NCBI GenBank assembly: GCA_019614645.1
Contig: JABWDB010000009.1
Location: 5,561,501 to 5,625,500, forward strand
DNA from: Stratiolaelaps scimitus
Taxonomy: Eukaryota > Arthropoda > Arachnida > Mesostigmata > Laelapidae
Reading direction: 5' to 3'
Length of the DNA: 64,000 nucleotides
A model generated the notes under the pieces. That model had not been told where the DNA came from. It saw nothing but the letters and a program-made list of their open reading frames with translations, and ran no database searches. Below are positions 10,112 through 21,333 of this stretch, one piece after another; the first letter of the stretch is position 1; each line of letters begins with the position of its first letter. Both the position numbers and the translations under genes were made by a program.

Positions 10112-12106
10112 TGACTGCAGGGGTCGCCGACGAAGAGCCGGCCAGTGACGCCGACTGTGTCCCTGCGGACAAAGAATAGGTTCCGGCGGTGTGGTGCGGC
10201 AGGGCGAGATCAGCGATCAGCCGGCGGCCCCTCATCTCTTTTTCGTTAGCTCAATCGATGACAATCGCCTGAGCAGTAGGTAGCAGTGGTGACGGCGGCA
10301 ATGGATGGGTATAACAAGCGGCTCTCCAGCAGCAATAGCTCTCAGCAGTGGTTGTTATTGTGCTTTCACTGAGCTGCGTTAAATGCAACCCGTCGTCGGC
10401 AACGCGAAATGAGCCGGGGCTCGAGCGTCCCGTCGAAAGCGAAACAAAACATAGACCGTGGCGGTGCTGCAATGAAGGGGTCAGAAAGGGGGGGTGGATT
10501 TGCGCGTTTTCACACTTCTTCTGACCAACACCTATATCTTATATCATACTATAAAGTGACGGAATCAGTTCAGCTCAGCTCAACTATGCCCCTCTCCGCT
10601 AGGGTCGTCTCGTCGCCTTTTCGTGGCGTTGCGGCAACTGTTACGCACCGGCGCGCAACAGCACACACGAGCAGACGCACGCTAGTCTTCGCTGCTGGCT
10701 GGCGTTGCGCTCTTGGGTGAGCCAAAAAGCCAATGCCGTATAGGCGCCAAGCTATGCCGAAATGTGACGCCGTTGTGTGGGGATTGCGTTCAACGTCGGT
10801 TGAAATCGACTAGACGAAGCCGACAGGCAGAGCTTGAACTGGCAAAAACGCTCGTTACTCAACACCTAACTATAGTAAGTTGCACAGAGAGGAGGGGATA
10901 TGTGTTGCGGTGGTGGCTGTGGTCGTTGTTGCCGATCCGCCGATGGCAACAACAACAGCAGCAGCCGCGGCAGCTTCAGTCGTGGTGTAAATTTCAATTG
11001 AATGAAATTCACAATGCGGGCCGCCGGTGCCTTGTGACAACGCGTCGCCGTCTCGGGCAAGACGTATTCAATTTCAGTGTGGGCAGACGCGCGGGCCCCG
11101 CCGCCCACCTCGGCGATCAAGAAGCGATGTCGATCAAGCTTGTTGCTTCATTACGCTTCATCGTCACCTGTTATTATTATACACAACAGCATGCCAGAGG
11201 ATCGGGCAACCGCTCACGGCAACGATGGTGAACGAAAGTAGTCGAAGGATGGCGAATATAGGCTCACCGATAACGTCGGGCAGCGGGAACGTCCCTGTCA
11301 TCGTAAACGCGAGATCTTCTTAAGTCCTAAAAAGGCTAATAACCTGCTGCCAGTAGGTGGGGTGGCTGGTAAAAAGATAGCCTTTAAACAAGTTGGCCCT
11401 CAATGAATCTGGATTCTTCGAACTTGCGATATAAATACGACACGATATAAATAGTCGCCAGTCGGCGATGAATTCCTGCAATGAATATTTCGATCGAACG
11501 GTGGTGCACGTGATACAATTTGCCAACTTGTATCCACTTTGAAAATTCCCACTTCGAAGCTGTTTCAGTTATTCTAATATGAACCGCTCAACAGTTACGA
11601 ACGTCAAGTAACGTAGTTACCCATAAGCAACACGGCTCACCCATGGCTCGGCAACAGGTAACACAGCACTCTCTGCAGTCAGGAGTACACGAACCTATTA
11701 CAGGACTACTTACAGCCTGACCGGGCAGCGGCCGCCGTCCTTCAATGACTTTTAATTCTCAATGTTCCTGTGGAGAAGAGTTTCGGCAGGGGAAAACGAC
11801 TGAGCCCGGCCCACTATTACTATGAGTCGTGAGGTCGAGTTGCTTCTCTCTGTCTCTCTCTCTCTCTTATATCGTCTTTGGGTCTTGGATCCTCAAGGGT
11901 CGAACCGCGGATCGCCGTTGGGCGGCGGTACCGCTCGGCCGGCAGTAAGTCGGTGAAGACTCATCACCGGTAGCTGCCGGGCTACCTACTATCTGCTACT
12001 ACCGAAGGATAGTAGCAGTAGGAGAACACAGCGAGCCCCGCCTGTGTCCAACGCGGTTTGGCTTAGCTGCGCTCTCCCCTTTATTTCCTGTCACCTCATC
12101 TTGCAG

Positions 12107-12170
12107 AGGACGAGAAGCAGAGCAATCGAGAGATCGACTCGGGGTCGGTGGCAAGCGAGGTTAGAACGGG
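12107..12170 (+). CDS. Candidate small coding exon after a very strong acceptor
   Basis: A pyrimidine-rich run ending in CATCTTGCAG (12106) is one of the best acceptors in the window. The following 64 bp end at the donor ACGGG/GTAACA (12171). Read with two carried-over bases, the exon encodes about 20 residues, DEKQSNREIDSGSVASEVRT. Third-position G+C is about 76 percent, and the other two frames are less coding-like, though one of them stays open much further (to 12577). The exon begins and ends out of phase with itself, so it needs a partner of matching phase. The family is not recognised. Confidence 0.28.
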
Positions 12171-12514
12171 GTAACACAGAGCAACGAGTTGGGGAAAGAG
12201 ACACCCACCGGGATCGGGGGTGTCTCCGAGCGCCTTTGAGGAGTTGCCAGCAGAGTTTGTCGGCCGAAGGCCGGGAAACGGAGGAGACGCCGGCAGCAGC
12301 AGCAGCAGCAGTAGCGAGTAGTGGTGCTGCTAGTAGGGTTAGTAAGCCGCCACGTTCAAAAAGTAGTTCGTTAGTGACCTCCCCGCCGGCGCTGAAAGTG
12401 TTCAAAGAAGAGCGAACGTCAGGGAACGACCACGGGGCGTGGGGAAGGGTCTCTAGGCTAGAGAGTGGGATCGGTCAGGGGGGCGGCGGTGTCGGTCCGA
12501 GGGGAAACCTTATC

Positions 12515-12529
12515 ATGTTCCCTGATCAC
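12515..12529 (+). CDS. Possible 5-codon start exon (first part of a leader)
   Basis: ATG at 12515 (A at -3) reads M-F-P-D-H, then the donor GATCAC/GTGAGC at 12530. The intron would be 104 bp, ending at the strong acceptor at 12633. Spliced in phase 0 to 12634, the start becomes MFPDHLTAFLLYTFPIPTA, which resembles a short signal peptide. This is a model, not an observation. The upstream frame to 12044 is open too, so the ATG need not be the start. Confidence 0.2.
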
Positions 12530-12633
12530 GTGAGCGCACCCAACGCTGCTTCTTCTCAACCCCGTCCGCCCTCCTAATCTGTTACTCTCGCCTCGTCTCT
12601 CTCTCTCTCACTCTCCCCGACTCTCTATCGCAG

Positions 12634-12739
12634 CTCACCGCCTTCTTGTTATACACATTTCCCATCCCGACGGCAGCGGCGGAAGCGACTGCCTCGACTG
12701 TTAGCCCATCGAGTCCCAAATTTCCAAAGACCGAGCAGG
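12634..12739 (+). CDS. Candidate coding exon, Ala/Ser/Thr/Pro-rich
   Basis: A 70-base pyrimidine-rich run ending in CTATCGCAG (12633) is a very strong acceptor. The phase-0 frame begins with a hydrophobic stretch, then a TAAAEATASTVSPSSPKF-like linker, and reaches the donor GCAGG/GTAGGA at 12740. If that donor is ignored, the frame stays open to a stop at 12904-12906 with a basic, Cys-containing tail. Third-position G+C is about 63 percent. The combination of strong acceptor and phase compatibility with the donor at 12530 is the main support. No family is recognised. Confidence 0.25.
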
Positions 12740-12906
12740 GTAGGAGCCACAGGAGCAGGCGGTGGCGACGGCGGCAGCAGCAGCGAAACAAAACGCCTGG
12801 CTATTTTGGCTATTGTTCTCAGGATTGTCGGCGGCCAACACCGGCAGTCATTCGCGTGTGCGGCTTGTCGCACGAACCTTGTCACACACGAATGGCTGCC
12901 GAGTAG

Positions 12907-14511
12907 CTAATTTATCTGGGTAGACACGATATCGTGTCACCTCTGCATGCGCCATCTTTCTTATGGACTCGGCTAGAAAAATCCAGCTTCCGATCAGATC
13001 ATCGCTCTGCCTACATCTCTACCGGTTTCATGGCAGATCCCTGCAGATAAAGGTCAGGCAGCGATTTTTGACACGCGCATACAAACCGATCGTGTCGTAT
13101 GTATTCGATGTAACTACGATGTGTACATGATCAGCCTAGAAAGGGTGGCGTGAACGCAGGACCTCCTGACCGGGTTGCACGACGGGTCAGTAATAGAAGT
13201 GGCAGTCATGGCAGGATGTTGCCCAGCCGCGAGATGACTCTTGAAAGATAAAGCCCTATCCTAGTCAGCGTAGGGTTCGTCACAAGTACAGCAAGCCTTC
13301 GTTGTCCAGTCATCGTTTCGTGTAAGACTATTATATGTTTCTCCTGCTGGCCGGCAGCACCCCTGCCCTTCAGCCTAGGTGCTGTTTCTAGCACAAGGCT
13401 TCTACTACGACGAACACTCGGTGTCCGTGTGCGTTGACCTCATCCAATGCTCATTAGGGGGCTGAGCCGGTTCTTCTCCTGGTGTCGTCCTTAAACATCC
13501 TCCCTATCCTCGTTCCTACTGGACTCTGTCGCTTGATTACTCTCTCTCTCCCCTCACCTCGCATCGGCGGTCCTGCCATCAGCCTCCACTCAGCTGTACG
13601 GTCGTTCAGAGGAGATGGCGGCGTAAGAGGGAAGGTTAGCCTTCCAGTGGCCGTTATTTGTTTGCAAGAAACCGCTGATGTTTACAAAACGAAAGACCCA
13701 CACCACAGCTATGAGACAACATCCACCACCACCGCCACCAGCACAAAAGGCACGATGGAGTAAGTGTCAATGCAACTGTTCATGCCAGTAGCAATAATGA
13801 ATGAGTCACGTTTCCAACGAGCAGAAAATAAGTAAAATGCCGCTGAAATATCGGCTAGTTGAAACGGGTCACGTAAATAGAATGTGGCTTTGTTCAAAAC
13901 GACTCACTTCAGGTAAAACGTGTATGAGAAAGACCGACTGTTCGTTTTTGTCAGGGTTTTTGTCAGATTTGTCATACTCAATAGAGTGATGCTATTATTA
14001 TTATTATTATTATTATAATCACTATATTGGGCATTGCCGAATACGATATTAATAATAAGAATAATAGTCCTATCAGTGTAGAGCTTGTCGAATCGCATGC
14101 TCTAATCAAAAAGCATACACGATTATAATTATAAATCTCGTGCGCACACAGATCCCGGACGAATCGACAAAAGACAACCGCCCATCTTATCATTCGGCCG
14201 TTCGTTGTACGGTGCTTAGCCGGGCAGCACAAGCAGAGATATGATCGTAGATTCGTTCAAGCGGGCGAACGAACAAACAAACTCAAGGCTAGTGCGGCCC
14301 GAGTTGAGTCAGTATTCGTTCCATGCTATATATTTTAGAAGATGCGATGGAAATGAAAGATGGAAATGCCTAAATCGTCTACGCGTTCGCGCTAGACTGA
14401 GAGGAAAGGTGGAAAAAAAAGGGCGTCTTCGCTTTGCAGCATATTCTCCCTTGCGAAGTGGTGTGTTTCTTTGTGGCGGCGCCTCATCCCGTCTCTGTTC
14501 TCTGTTCGTAG
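12907..14511. other. Spacer with a (TAT)n repeat and an isolated exon-like motif pair
   Basis: A strong acceptor (CCTCCACTCAG near 13594) is followed closely by possible donors GGC/GTAAGA and GAAG/GTTAGC. The enclosed segment is too short to judge. A (TAT)8 repeat lies at 13993-14016 in AT-rich surroundings. No gene is supported. Confidence 0.45.
13993..14016. repeat. (TAT)8 microsatellite
   Basis: Eight TAT units. They read as Asn or Ile runs in minus-strand frames. Confidence 0.9.
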
Positions 14512-14663
14512 GGTATCCATTCGCGGTGTGGTTTACTATGAGTAACACCGAGGCAGGCCGAGCTGAGAGGGGGGTGTTCGTTCAGAGGGAGATGCGGGTG
14601 GACGGGGTGCGTTCAGGAGATACAGTGTCTTCTCCCAGGAAAGCGAAGCCCTTGACGATATGA
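14512..14663 (+). CDS. Possible terminal exon, 49 codons
   Basis: The run CCCGTCTCTGTTCTCTG, continuing TTCGTAG to 14511, forms a strong acceptor. Only one of the three frames stays open beyond it. That frame reads two carried bases, then Tyr-Pro-Phe-Ala-Val-Trp-Phe-Thr, an internal ATG at 14538, and a charged tail, ending in TGA at 14661-14663. From the ATG onward third-position G+C is about 66 percent. The segment could be the last coding exon of a plus-strand gene or a small frame starting at the ATG. No domain is visible. Confidence 0.2.
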
Positions 14664-16446
14664 TAAATGTGGCGCCAAGCGAACCAGTAAGGGCGTCCTT
14701 ACCGGAGGGAAACGAAAGTCCCTGGAGAATTCATCCTCCAAGACCCCCCCCGCCCTCCGCACCGGTATCCCGAACTCAGGTTGCCGTTGCCTGTGGCCCG
14801 TCTACATAGCGACCCCATCATCGTGGATGATGCGCGTAGGGAAGGGCGGCGGGAGGCAGCGGACGAGGGTAAAGGCAAAGTAGGTGCTGTGGCTGTGCTA
14901 AGCTATTTTCTGTAGATCTCTCTCTCTTCAGAAGTAGGGCAGATCCTCACGGATGAGGCCTAGCCTAATGGATGCGTTTAAATATATGTATACGATATAG
15001 ATCAATAGCGTATTCTAATCGTCGTCTACTTCTCCGAGTTATGATGGTAGGATCGAAGGCAAATTTTTCCAGTGGATATTGCCGCTCCCCTCATCGATAA
15101 TAACCAAATAATGAAACGACGGCGAAAACAGTCGTTATTTATAGTTACATTATAGTTACAATCACGTTCAGAGCTTGTGTCAGAAAATACGCCAGAGAAT
15201 TATTCGCCCACAAAAAGCTTCTATTTTCTTCGACCACGCCGATATCTCTATCCCCGGGTTCCGTGTCCCGCGAGCTGGCGAAATATATATGAGAACTTAG
15301 GCATTGTAAAAATGGCGATTTCTTTGATAACTTAAAATAAAACCTTTGCCTTTACGGCACCAATGCAAGATACAGAACGCTGGTGGGAAACAGCGTCGAG
15401 GTAGGCGCATGTGGTTTTATTTAAAGAAAGTGATTACCCGTTTTTTGATCGCCTATTTTGCTTCGTTCCCCATTCGTCGTTTCTCGAGCTGCATTTGTTG
15501 GTATAGTGGCTATCGGGGCCCTGCTGCGAATGCTATGAACACATCATTTACATGAGGCAGACAGCACTTATGCAGGTAAATTGCACCTTTATGAGATTAG
15601 GCACTTAACAGCGTTCACTCATTCTGGGCTCCAACGGCTACTGCTGCCATCGTCGGGTGCAGTAAACGCGCTACAAACACCACCTCCTTCGCCCCCCGCT
15701 GCCGAGGGTCCTGTGTTGCACTGTGCCAATACTGTTGAGGGCATCATATCCGACGTGGCCATTTCGGTGGCCGGCCCCCAATAACGGCATAAACACGAAA
15801 GAGGCTCTTAATGTAAGGATGGCTCCGGCGCCTAGTAACACAACATACTTTATGACACAAGACGGCCGGCCGGGCTGGTACCACACGGGTTACCACGGAC
15901 ACTCACGAATCCACTAGCACCTCGCACTGGACAGGGAGAAGGATGAGTTAGAGGCAAAAGAAGCAACGAGAAGCCAGCCGAAGACGAACCAAGGAGACAT
16001 TCGTTAAGGAATAGCGCCCTCCACCATCTCAAAGCAAGGGGAATCCTTCACCTAGGGGGTAGGCGAGCGACAGCGGTCCGACCGTATCTCTGCGATATGT
16101 GCCTACCGAATGAGACCACCCTCCTCGCCTTGCTCAAACGACGAGTGGAGGCCTCTTTAGTGTGAAAGCTTTTATTCACATGCAGATGCAATGCTTGCGC
16201 GTCGCTCGATCTCCTCCGAGGCGGGGTAAACCGTCTATTGCAGCACATCTTTCTTGCGCTCTCGATTCTCGCTTGGTCCGACACCCGGGTCATCTACGCC
16301 ACATAACACACACACACACCTTGACTCGTCTCCAGCCAGACTGGGTCAGCCAGCCAGCCAGCCAGCAACCATCGGACGGTAGGTGTTGCAGTGTTGTTGC
16401 AGCAGCGTTACTGGCAGAGGCGCTAGTGGTTTGGCTTGATAACGCG
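14664..16446. other. Spacer without a supported gene
   Basis: No prominent repeats. A minus-strand frame at 15671-15886 contains a hydrophobic run but has no supporting splice signals, and the plus strand is open over the same bases. A donor-like TGCAG/GTAAAT lies near 15575. Confidence 0.45.
16347..16367. repeat. (CCAG)n tetranucleotide repeat
   Basis: Five CCAG/CAGC units in the sequence GTCAGCCAGCCAGCCAGCCAGC (20 of these bases are the repeat core). The same core recurs at many other places in the window. Confidence 0.75.
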
Positions 16447-16488
16447 ATGTCAGCTGGCTTGCTGGCTACGAGATATGCTTGGGTCCAG
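16447..16488 (+). CDS. Possible start exon ending at a perfect donor
   Basis: ATG at 16447 (G at -3) reads MSAGLLATRYAWVQ and ends in phase 0 at GTCCAG/GTGAGT (16489), an ideal donor. The frame is also open upstream to 16162, so the exon could instead be internal, entering at TTGTTGCAG near 16402 with 29 codons. Third-position G+C in that longer version is about 61 percent. Which exon it joins is unknown. A perfect donor preceded by an open frame is suggestive but expected a few times by chance. Confidence 0.2.
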
Positions 16489-18410
16489 GTGAGTGTACGC
16501 TAGTTTAAAGCAATTTGTTACACTCGTCTCCTAGGTCTACACAGAGAAGGCCCGAATACCCCACTCACGAATAGCCGGTGCGGCAGGGGTTAAGAGGGGA
16601 GGAACGGGTTTTGAATAGGATATAAGATGGGCATATGGGAGGTGGCAGGCAGAGAGGCACAGGAACCATTCACAAGTTCTCTGTGGTGAGGTCGTGGCAA
16701 CTCCTCGGGGTGGCTTGGCAACTCCAGAAATAGTCATCAGCAGGCCGCATGACAGACACGAAAGGCAACCCTACCCGACGCCTGTGGCGCAGCAGGCTCG
16801 AGCCTGGGGAAGGAAGCGGGCGCCAATTAAAAGGCAGATAGCATGCATAACCTATTCTCGCGTGATGGAAGCCACTTCACGAAGTTGTTGAGCTGCTGGA
16901 CTGTGCTGAAACTGTTGAACAGCCGGAAGGGACTAAGGTGAAGGGGTGTGCCGGTTGTTACCCCCGGGTGACCAAAGACAGTCGCCAGGCAATTGCAGGC
17001 GGTACCTGTTGTTGCTTGGAAACTCACCTGAAAACGGAGAGAATGCGTGATTGGTTAGCAAGCGGCGAAGTGGCATCAACAGAGAACACCTTAGAATGTC
17101 TACATATCAACCCATCGTCCCGAACCTACAACTCTCTTCCACTACCGAGTTAGCCATTGAATATTATCTCCCAACCGAACCTAGCCTAACCTATGGAGCT
17201 CGGTGGAATAACACGAACATAAGGCAGGAATAATGAGCGTTTCTGATACGAGGCGCCTCGTGAGATCTTCGTTTCCTAACTGGAGTTACTACAAGGCTGA
17301 TTACTGATATTCGAAGCCACCTCTCACCACGCTATATGTATTGTGTCAGACACGCAGATAAGTCCTGCTTCATGGTAATTGCATTCGGAGACGTCCTCAA
17401 CCGTAGCAACTCGGGAGTGTTACTCAAATGAAAATAATCGCCATAATGAGCATTCACGATCAGATCGGATCGGACGCTAGCCGATGTCGGCCGAACTAGC
17501 GGCTGAAGCGATGCTCGGACGGCTCACGAGCGTGTTGCTTGAATGCGCGTTCCGTTAGCCAAACTCGCAGACGATAATCATTCCTTCCAGAATCACGAAG
17601 CTGGGACGGAGACGACTGCGAAAACGCAGCGGCTCGTAGCAGTTTCGTGCCACTGCGACACGAACTCAAACAGCGTAGCCGCAGTGGTTTTATCCTCGTT
17701 CTTATAGAACGCTTCACCGATGGTCACAACCGAATCACGAATTCCGTATACATCTTATCTATATTGCATGCTCATATGCATATTATAGCCTCTTGAGTGT
17801 ATATGTCACCGAACACTTCTTTGACGACTGTCAACATCTCCCGTGCGTTCGCGTATAGGTGGCTATCACAGTCACTTAGCTTGCTAGCCATCAGGCAATG
17901 CATCCCTACCTATACATATATATATATATATGACGAGGCGAGAAATCGTCTCTGTTTTTCGATCCCTCGCTGTTAGCGGGCGCCGGCCAACCAACCAATC
18001 AACCAAATCACCCTTTGAATCTCTCTCTCTCGCTCTCTCTCTCTCTCCCAACGCTGAAGTTCAGGCAAACGAACAACTTGGCTCGGTGAACATCGACGTT
18101 GTCGTATGCACACAGTGAATATGTGATAGAAAAATAACGATGTAGACGCAGTGAACTTGGGGCCAACTTGGATGACTTAGCCCATCATCGACCCGGTGTT
18201 GTTCCTCTGCTATGGTAATGTTGTTGCTCCTGCCGCATCGTCATGTTATGTTTGTCGTCCTGTTGCCTGCTTCGACCCCTCCACCAATCATCTGGGGGTT
18301 CATCGGCAGAAAGCGAATAGGGCATCAGCAACGATCAGCCGCGTCCGATACTGTTCCATATCGCTGATACCTCCCTCACTCATCATTATCATCGTCGGCT
18401 TTCTCTCCAG
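16489..18410. other. Spacer with one consensus minus-strand donor
   Basis: On the minus strand a perfect donor CAG/GTGAGT lies at 17022-17028. It is preceded by a frame open for about 30 codons, including an ATG. The same bases also form a good acceptor (TCCGTTTTCAG), so its role is ambiguous. A short TA tract lies at 17916-17931 and a CT tract at 18022-18050. No gene is supported. Confidence 0.45.
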
Positions 18411-18649
18411 CGTTTCGCGCCTTCGGTCTCTCTTGTCCCGATAGGGTGTCAATGGTTGGCGTTGTTCAATCGACGTTCGATGTTCGGCTCTCGAAACAGC
18501 GTCTGCTAACCACCCAACGCTGGCCGATTGGCCGAGCCGGCCAGCAAGCAATCACGCAAGCACACGTGGACTGGCGTCGGCGTCACTACCGCCATAACAA
18601 GCGGATGTCAACGTCACCAAGGCGGCAGCAGCAGCAGCAACAACGTTGA
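18411..18649 (+). CDS. Possible terminal exon, 79 codons
   Basis: A tract ending in GGCTTTCTCTCCAG (18410) is a strong acceptor. The frame entered with two carried bases is open for 79 codons to TGA at 18647-18649. It includes an in-frame ATG near 18452 and ends in a Gln run encoded by CAG/CAA repeats. Third-position G+C is about 60 percent. A second frame is open for 32 codons from the same acceptor. The translation is basic and hydrophilic and no motif is recognised. Confidence 0.2.
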
Positions 18650-20386
18650 CGGCTCCCGAGGGAGCCGGGAGAGCAGCCTCGTTCGCCGTTCGCTTCGATG
18701 CGGCAGGTTGTCGAAGATCTCGTTTGCGTTATTAACATTCACATTAGCACGCTAGGCGAACGCCAAACGTCGAGATGCCGAGCGGCGCGAGCCCGGGATA
18801 GCGTCATAGGTCGGCTGCGACTACTGACGCTGCTGATTCGCCGCAAGTCATCGCTGCGAACGCTGAGCTAACCCGAGACCGACCCGCACCCGAGACAGAC
18901 CTATTTGCGGCAAATATCATATCATCAGATACATTTTCGCACTGAACGGCTGCCGTAGCGAGGCGGCAAAGGCGACTGAATCAGCTGTGGCGAGTTGGCC
19001 ACGCCAGCCGCCGCCGGCGGTGGTAGTTGTCGTAGAAGCCGAACGCCGCGTCATGACAGCTCCATGTAGGTCAGCAACATCAACAACAGAAATCGCTGGC
19101 TTTCTTTCTCGCCCAAGCATCAGCAACGGATGACTAGCTGTGATTGACGGAGAAACTCTGCACTCAGATGATCACGGCCTGTCGGCCAGATCAGCCGTAC
19201 GCGCTGGAAAGGTGGCCTCGTGGTGACATCTATCGACTGGAGTGACTCAACTCTCAAGACATCTATCGTCGTCGTCATCATCATCATGATCACCATCGTC
19301 GTCACCGTTGCTGTTGTTGTTCATGATATCGTGTTGGCCATACGAGTTACGCGTACCCAATGCCCACTAAGAGCACAAGTCGACGAAATGTCAAAGGGGC
19401 ACTCTCATCGATGCACAGACATCCTTCAGCTAGCAGTTCACCATAGCAATCGTATAGATGAGTGCGACAATCGGTGCACGATAGCGGGAGTGGAGCGGAC
19501 TGATCGTTCGCACAACTACGTTGCCATCCGACGGAAAACTTGCCGTGTCGGAATTGGATCGCTATAATACTCATTGTCACAATGTATTTACTGTGTCAAC
19601 CCGTGGACGATTGAAGAATTGATATACATACATAGGCGCTGCCGTAGACACGTCGATAGGCAATCCCAATGTAAGTTGGCACTTCGAGGCCGCTACGGTG
19701 GTCGAAGCCAATGGCGGTAGCAGCATCAGTGGTACTGAACGAAGTAGGCAGTGCGAGATGAATGAGTAAAGGACGTCGTTTTCCGCACGAGTTGACGCTG
19801 CTGAATCCAGCCACCTTGTGATTCCTCGGGCAAACCGAGGTCACCGTGGCTGTCATCGTGACCTATATTTGCCGGTTATTTTGTGGGGGGAATACTTCAG
19901 ATCTTACCATTCACAAACAAATAGACCGTAAAGTGTTCATTGAAAAACATGTTCAATGATCCGTTGTGGAACACGAGCATTTTCATACTCTTTAGCATTA
20001 TCACTGTTATACGTTCGTGAACGATATTAGCAGATTAATTATTGCACCCCGATTCATGGCATCATCGTATACTCACTCACTGCATATGCGTGTGCCATGC
20101 GAAAATGAACGAGCAAGAGGCTGCTGGATATCACCACCAGTAACAGCACTATGCGTGCGCCGTATTTGGATATGGTCGCTGCTTCAGGGAACTCGCTAGA
20201 AAGTAGTACCCCAAGCATTCGACTGGCTTTGCGTCAGGATATCATTGGGCTTCGGCACAGCTTGCCGTACTGCTGAGTCAGAAGCTATGTATATGCAACT
20301 TGTGCCGAACGAAAGCTCCTGCCTGCGCCGGCGCCTAGTCAGGCTCGTCGCCACACACCCTGTTTCGTCCTCCCAACCTCCCTACA
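18650..20386. other. Spacer without a supported gene
   Basis: Mixed sequence with CAT/GTC-rich patches near 19270-19320 and no strong splice signals in combination with an open frame. Nothing further is supported. Confidence 0.45.
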
Positions 20387-20424
20387 TATAAGACATTCGA
20401 AGCGAACATCAAAACGCGACAGTA
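20387..20424 (+). promoter_or_regulatory. Possible TATA-type core promoter
   Basis: TATAAG at 20387-20392 is followed about 30 bp later by GACAGTAT, which resembles an arthropod initiator (A at 20421). The first ATG downstream is at 20523. Spacing is right for a TATA promoter, but the initiator match is partial. A second initiator-like TCAGTT lies near 20457, and a good acceptor (GAGCTCTAG near 20498) could place an intron in the leader. Confidence 0.25.
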
Positions 20425-20522
20425 TCCGCAAGACAGGACATCAAACTTTGCTGCTGTCAGTTTTAAGCAGTGCCCTTCTTTCCTGAGCTCTAGCTACTAC
20501 TAGTACTACTACGACTACTTCT

Positions 20523-20568
20523 ATGAGTGGCCAGCCTATCCCAAGGGGACGCGCCTACGGAGGTGGCG
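20523..20568 (+). CDS. Candidate first coding exon of a small membrane protein
   Basis: ATG at 20523 reads MSGQPIPRGRAYGGG and ends one base into a codon at the donor GGTGGCG/GTAAGC (20569). Without splicing the frame would continue for 75 codons. Splicing to the strong acceptor at 21154 keeps an open frame, giving a 74-residue product. The exon is hydrophilic, Gly- and Arg-rich, as expected for a short cytosolic tail. The ATG context is weak (T at -3). A TATA-like element lies about 136 bp upstream. Confidence 0.25.
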
Positions 20569-21154
20569 GTAAGCAGAAAGAACGGTCAGGCAATCAGAGG
20601 ACGCGGGAGCCGGGGTCGGCGTTGGCGTTGGCGCCCGGCGGGTGCGTGGCAACGGTCACTACTATCCATCGCAAGCAGCCTGAAATGGAGATATTAAATT
20701 TGCAAAGTCTGCCCGCCTACCTTCCTGCTCACAGGCGCCGCACGTAGTTTGGGCCCGCACCGCCGCCGCCGCCGCCGCCAACGACACGGCACGCGAGGGA
20801 AAACCTTGACTGCTCCGGCCGGCGGACCGGCTGGCCAGCCAGTTCTGACTGACAGGACGCTATGGGAGTTTTGGGCCGCACTGGGTCGAGCACTCGGCCA
20901 AGCTGAGTTCAGTCATTGCTCTTGGGAGATAGACGAAGGGAAAAAGGAAAGAAAAGGCCGGAGTCGGCTGCCCGTTGCAGCTCGCTGCGGAACTAAAGAT
21001 GTGTTGATTTCCCAGGAAGCTTCAGTTTTTCCTCGCATCGCCTCGCCAAATTCCCGCTGTTCGGTGTGTGTGTGTCCGCCGGTTCGTTCGTTTAGTCCGT
21101 CGCCATCAAGCCCACGTCTCTCGTCTTCCCTACATCTTCGTCTTTTTCTTGCAG
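20569..21154 (+). other. Putative intron of the two-exon model
   Basis: 586 bp from GTAAGC to TTTTTCTTGCAG. The last 60 bases are strongly pyrimidine-rich. Within it lie GCC repeats near 20760 and a purine-rich patch near 20940. Confidence 0.25.
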
Positions 21155-21333
21155 ACAGACTGAGTTACATCTTTGGGCCTTCACCCAGCGGCATCATCAC
21201 CATCATCAGCGGCAGCAAGCGAACACCACCACCGGTCAGCACCCGCTATGGCAAAACGCAGACGGAGACTACGCTCGTTTGGCTTCTGTTCACAGCCACC
21301 GCTGTCGGCTTCGACCTATGGTATAATATATAA
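21155..21333 (+). CDS. Candidate last exon, C-terminal hydrophobic segment
   Basis: Entered from the exon at 20523-20568 in matching phase, the frame reads Asp-Arg-Leu-Ser-Tyr-Ile-Phe-Gly-Pro. It continues with a Ser/Thr/Pro-rich linker, then a hydrophobic run TTLVWLLFTATAVGFDLW, and ends in TAA at 21331-21333. The spliced total is exactly 225 bases, or 74 residues plus stop. The layout (short polar N-terminus, single hydrophobic segment near the C-terminus) resembles tail-anchored or small organellar membrane proteins, but no family is recognised. A second frame is also open over these bases with a His-rich translation, so the choice rests on splice phase. Confidence 0.25.

Larger units (their letters stand above)
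8077..12106. other. Spacer with TA palindrome, trinucleotide repeats and isolated splice motifs
   Basis: Includes a (GCC)9 repeat, the nested TA palindrome at 8841-8956, a (TTGC)n tract at 10090-10111 and a CT tract at 11845-11867. A consensus donor ATA/GTAAGT lies at 10875 after a frame open from 10686, but that frame shows no third-position bias and no ATG, so a UTR exon is the most it could be. A strong acceptor (CTCCCCCAG near 9424) is followed 33 bp later by CAC/GTATGT, which could be a microexon. Confidence 0.5.

Noticed and set aside
10686..10874. Frame ending in a perfect GTAAGT donor
   Set aside because: Third-position G+C is only about 44 percent, there is no ATG and no acceptor; at most a UTR exon.
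17176..17195. CCTAGCCTAACCTA, similar to arthropod telomeric CCTAA units
   Set aside because: Only two to three degenerate units, no array.
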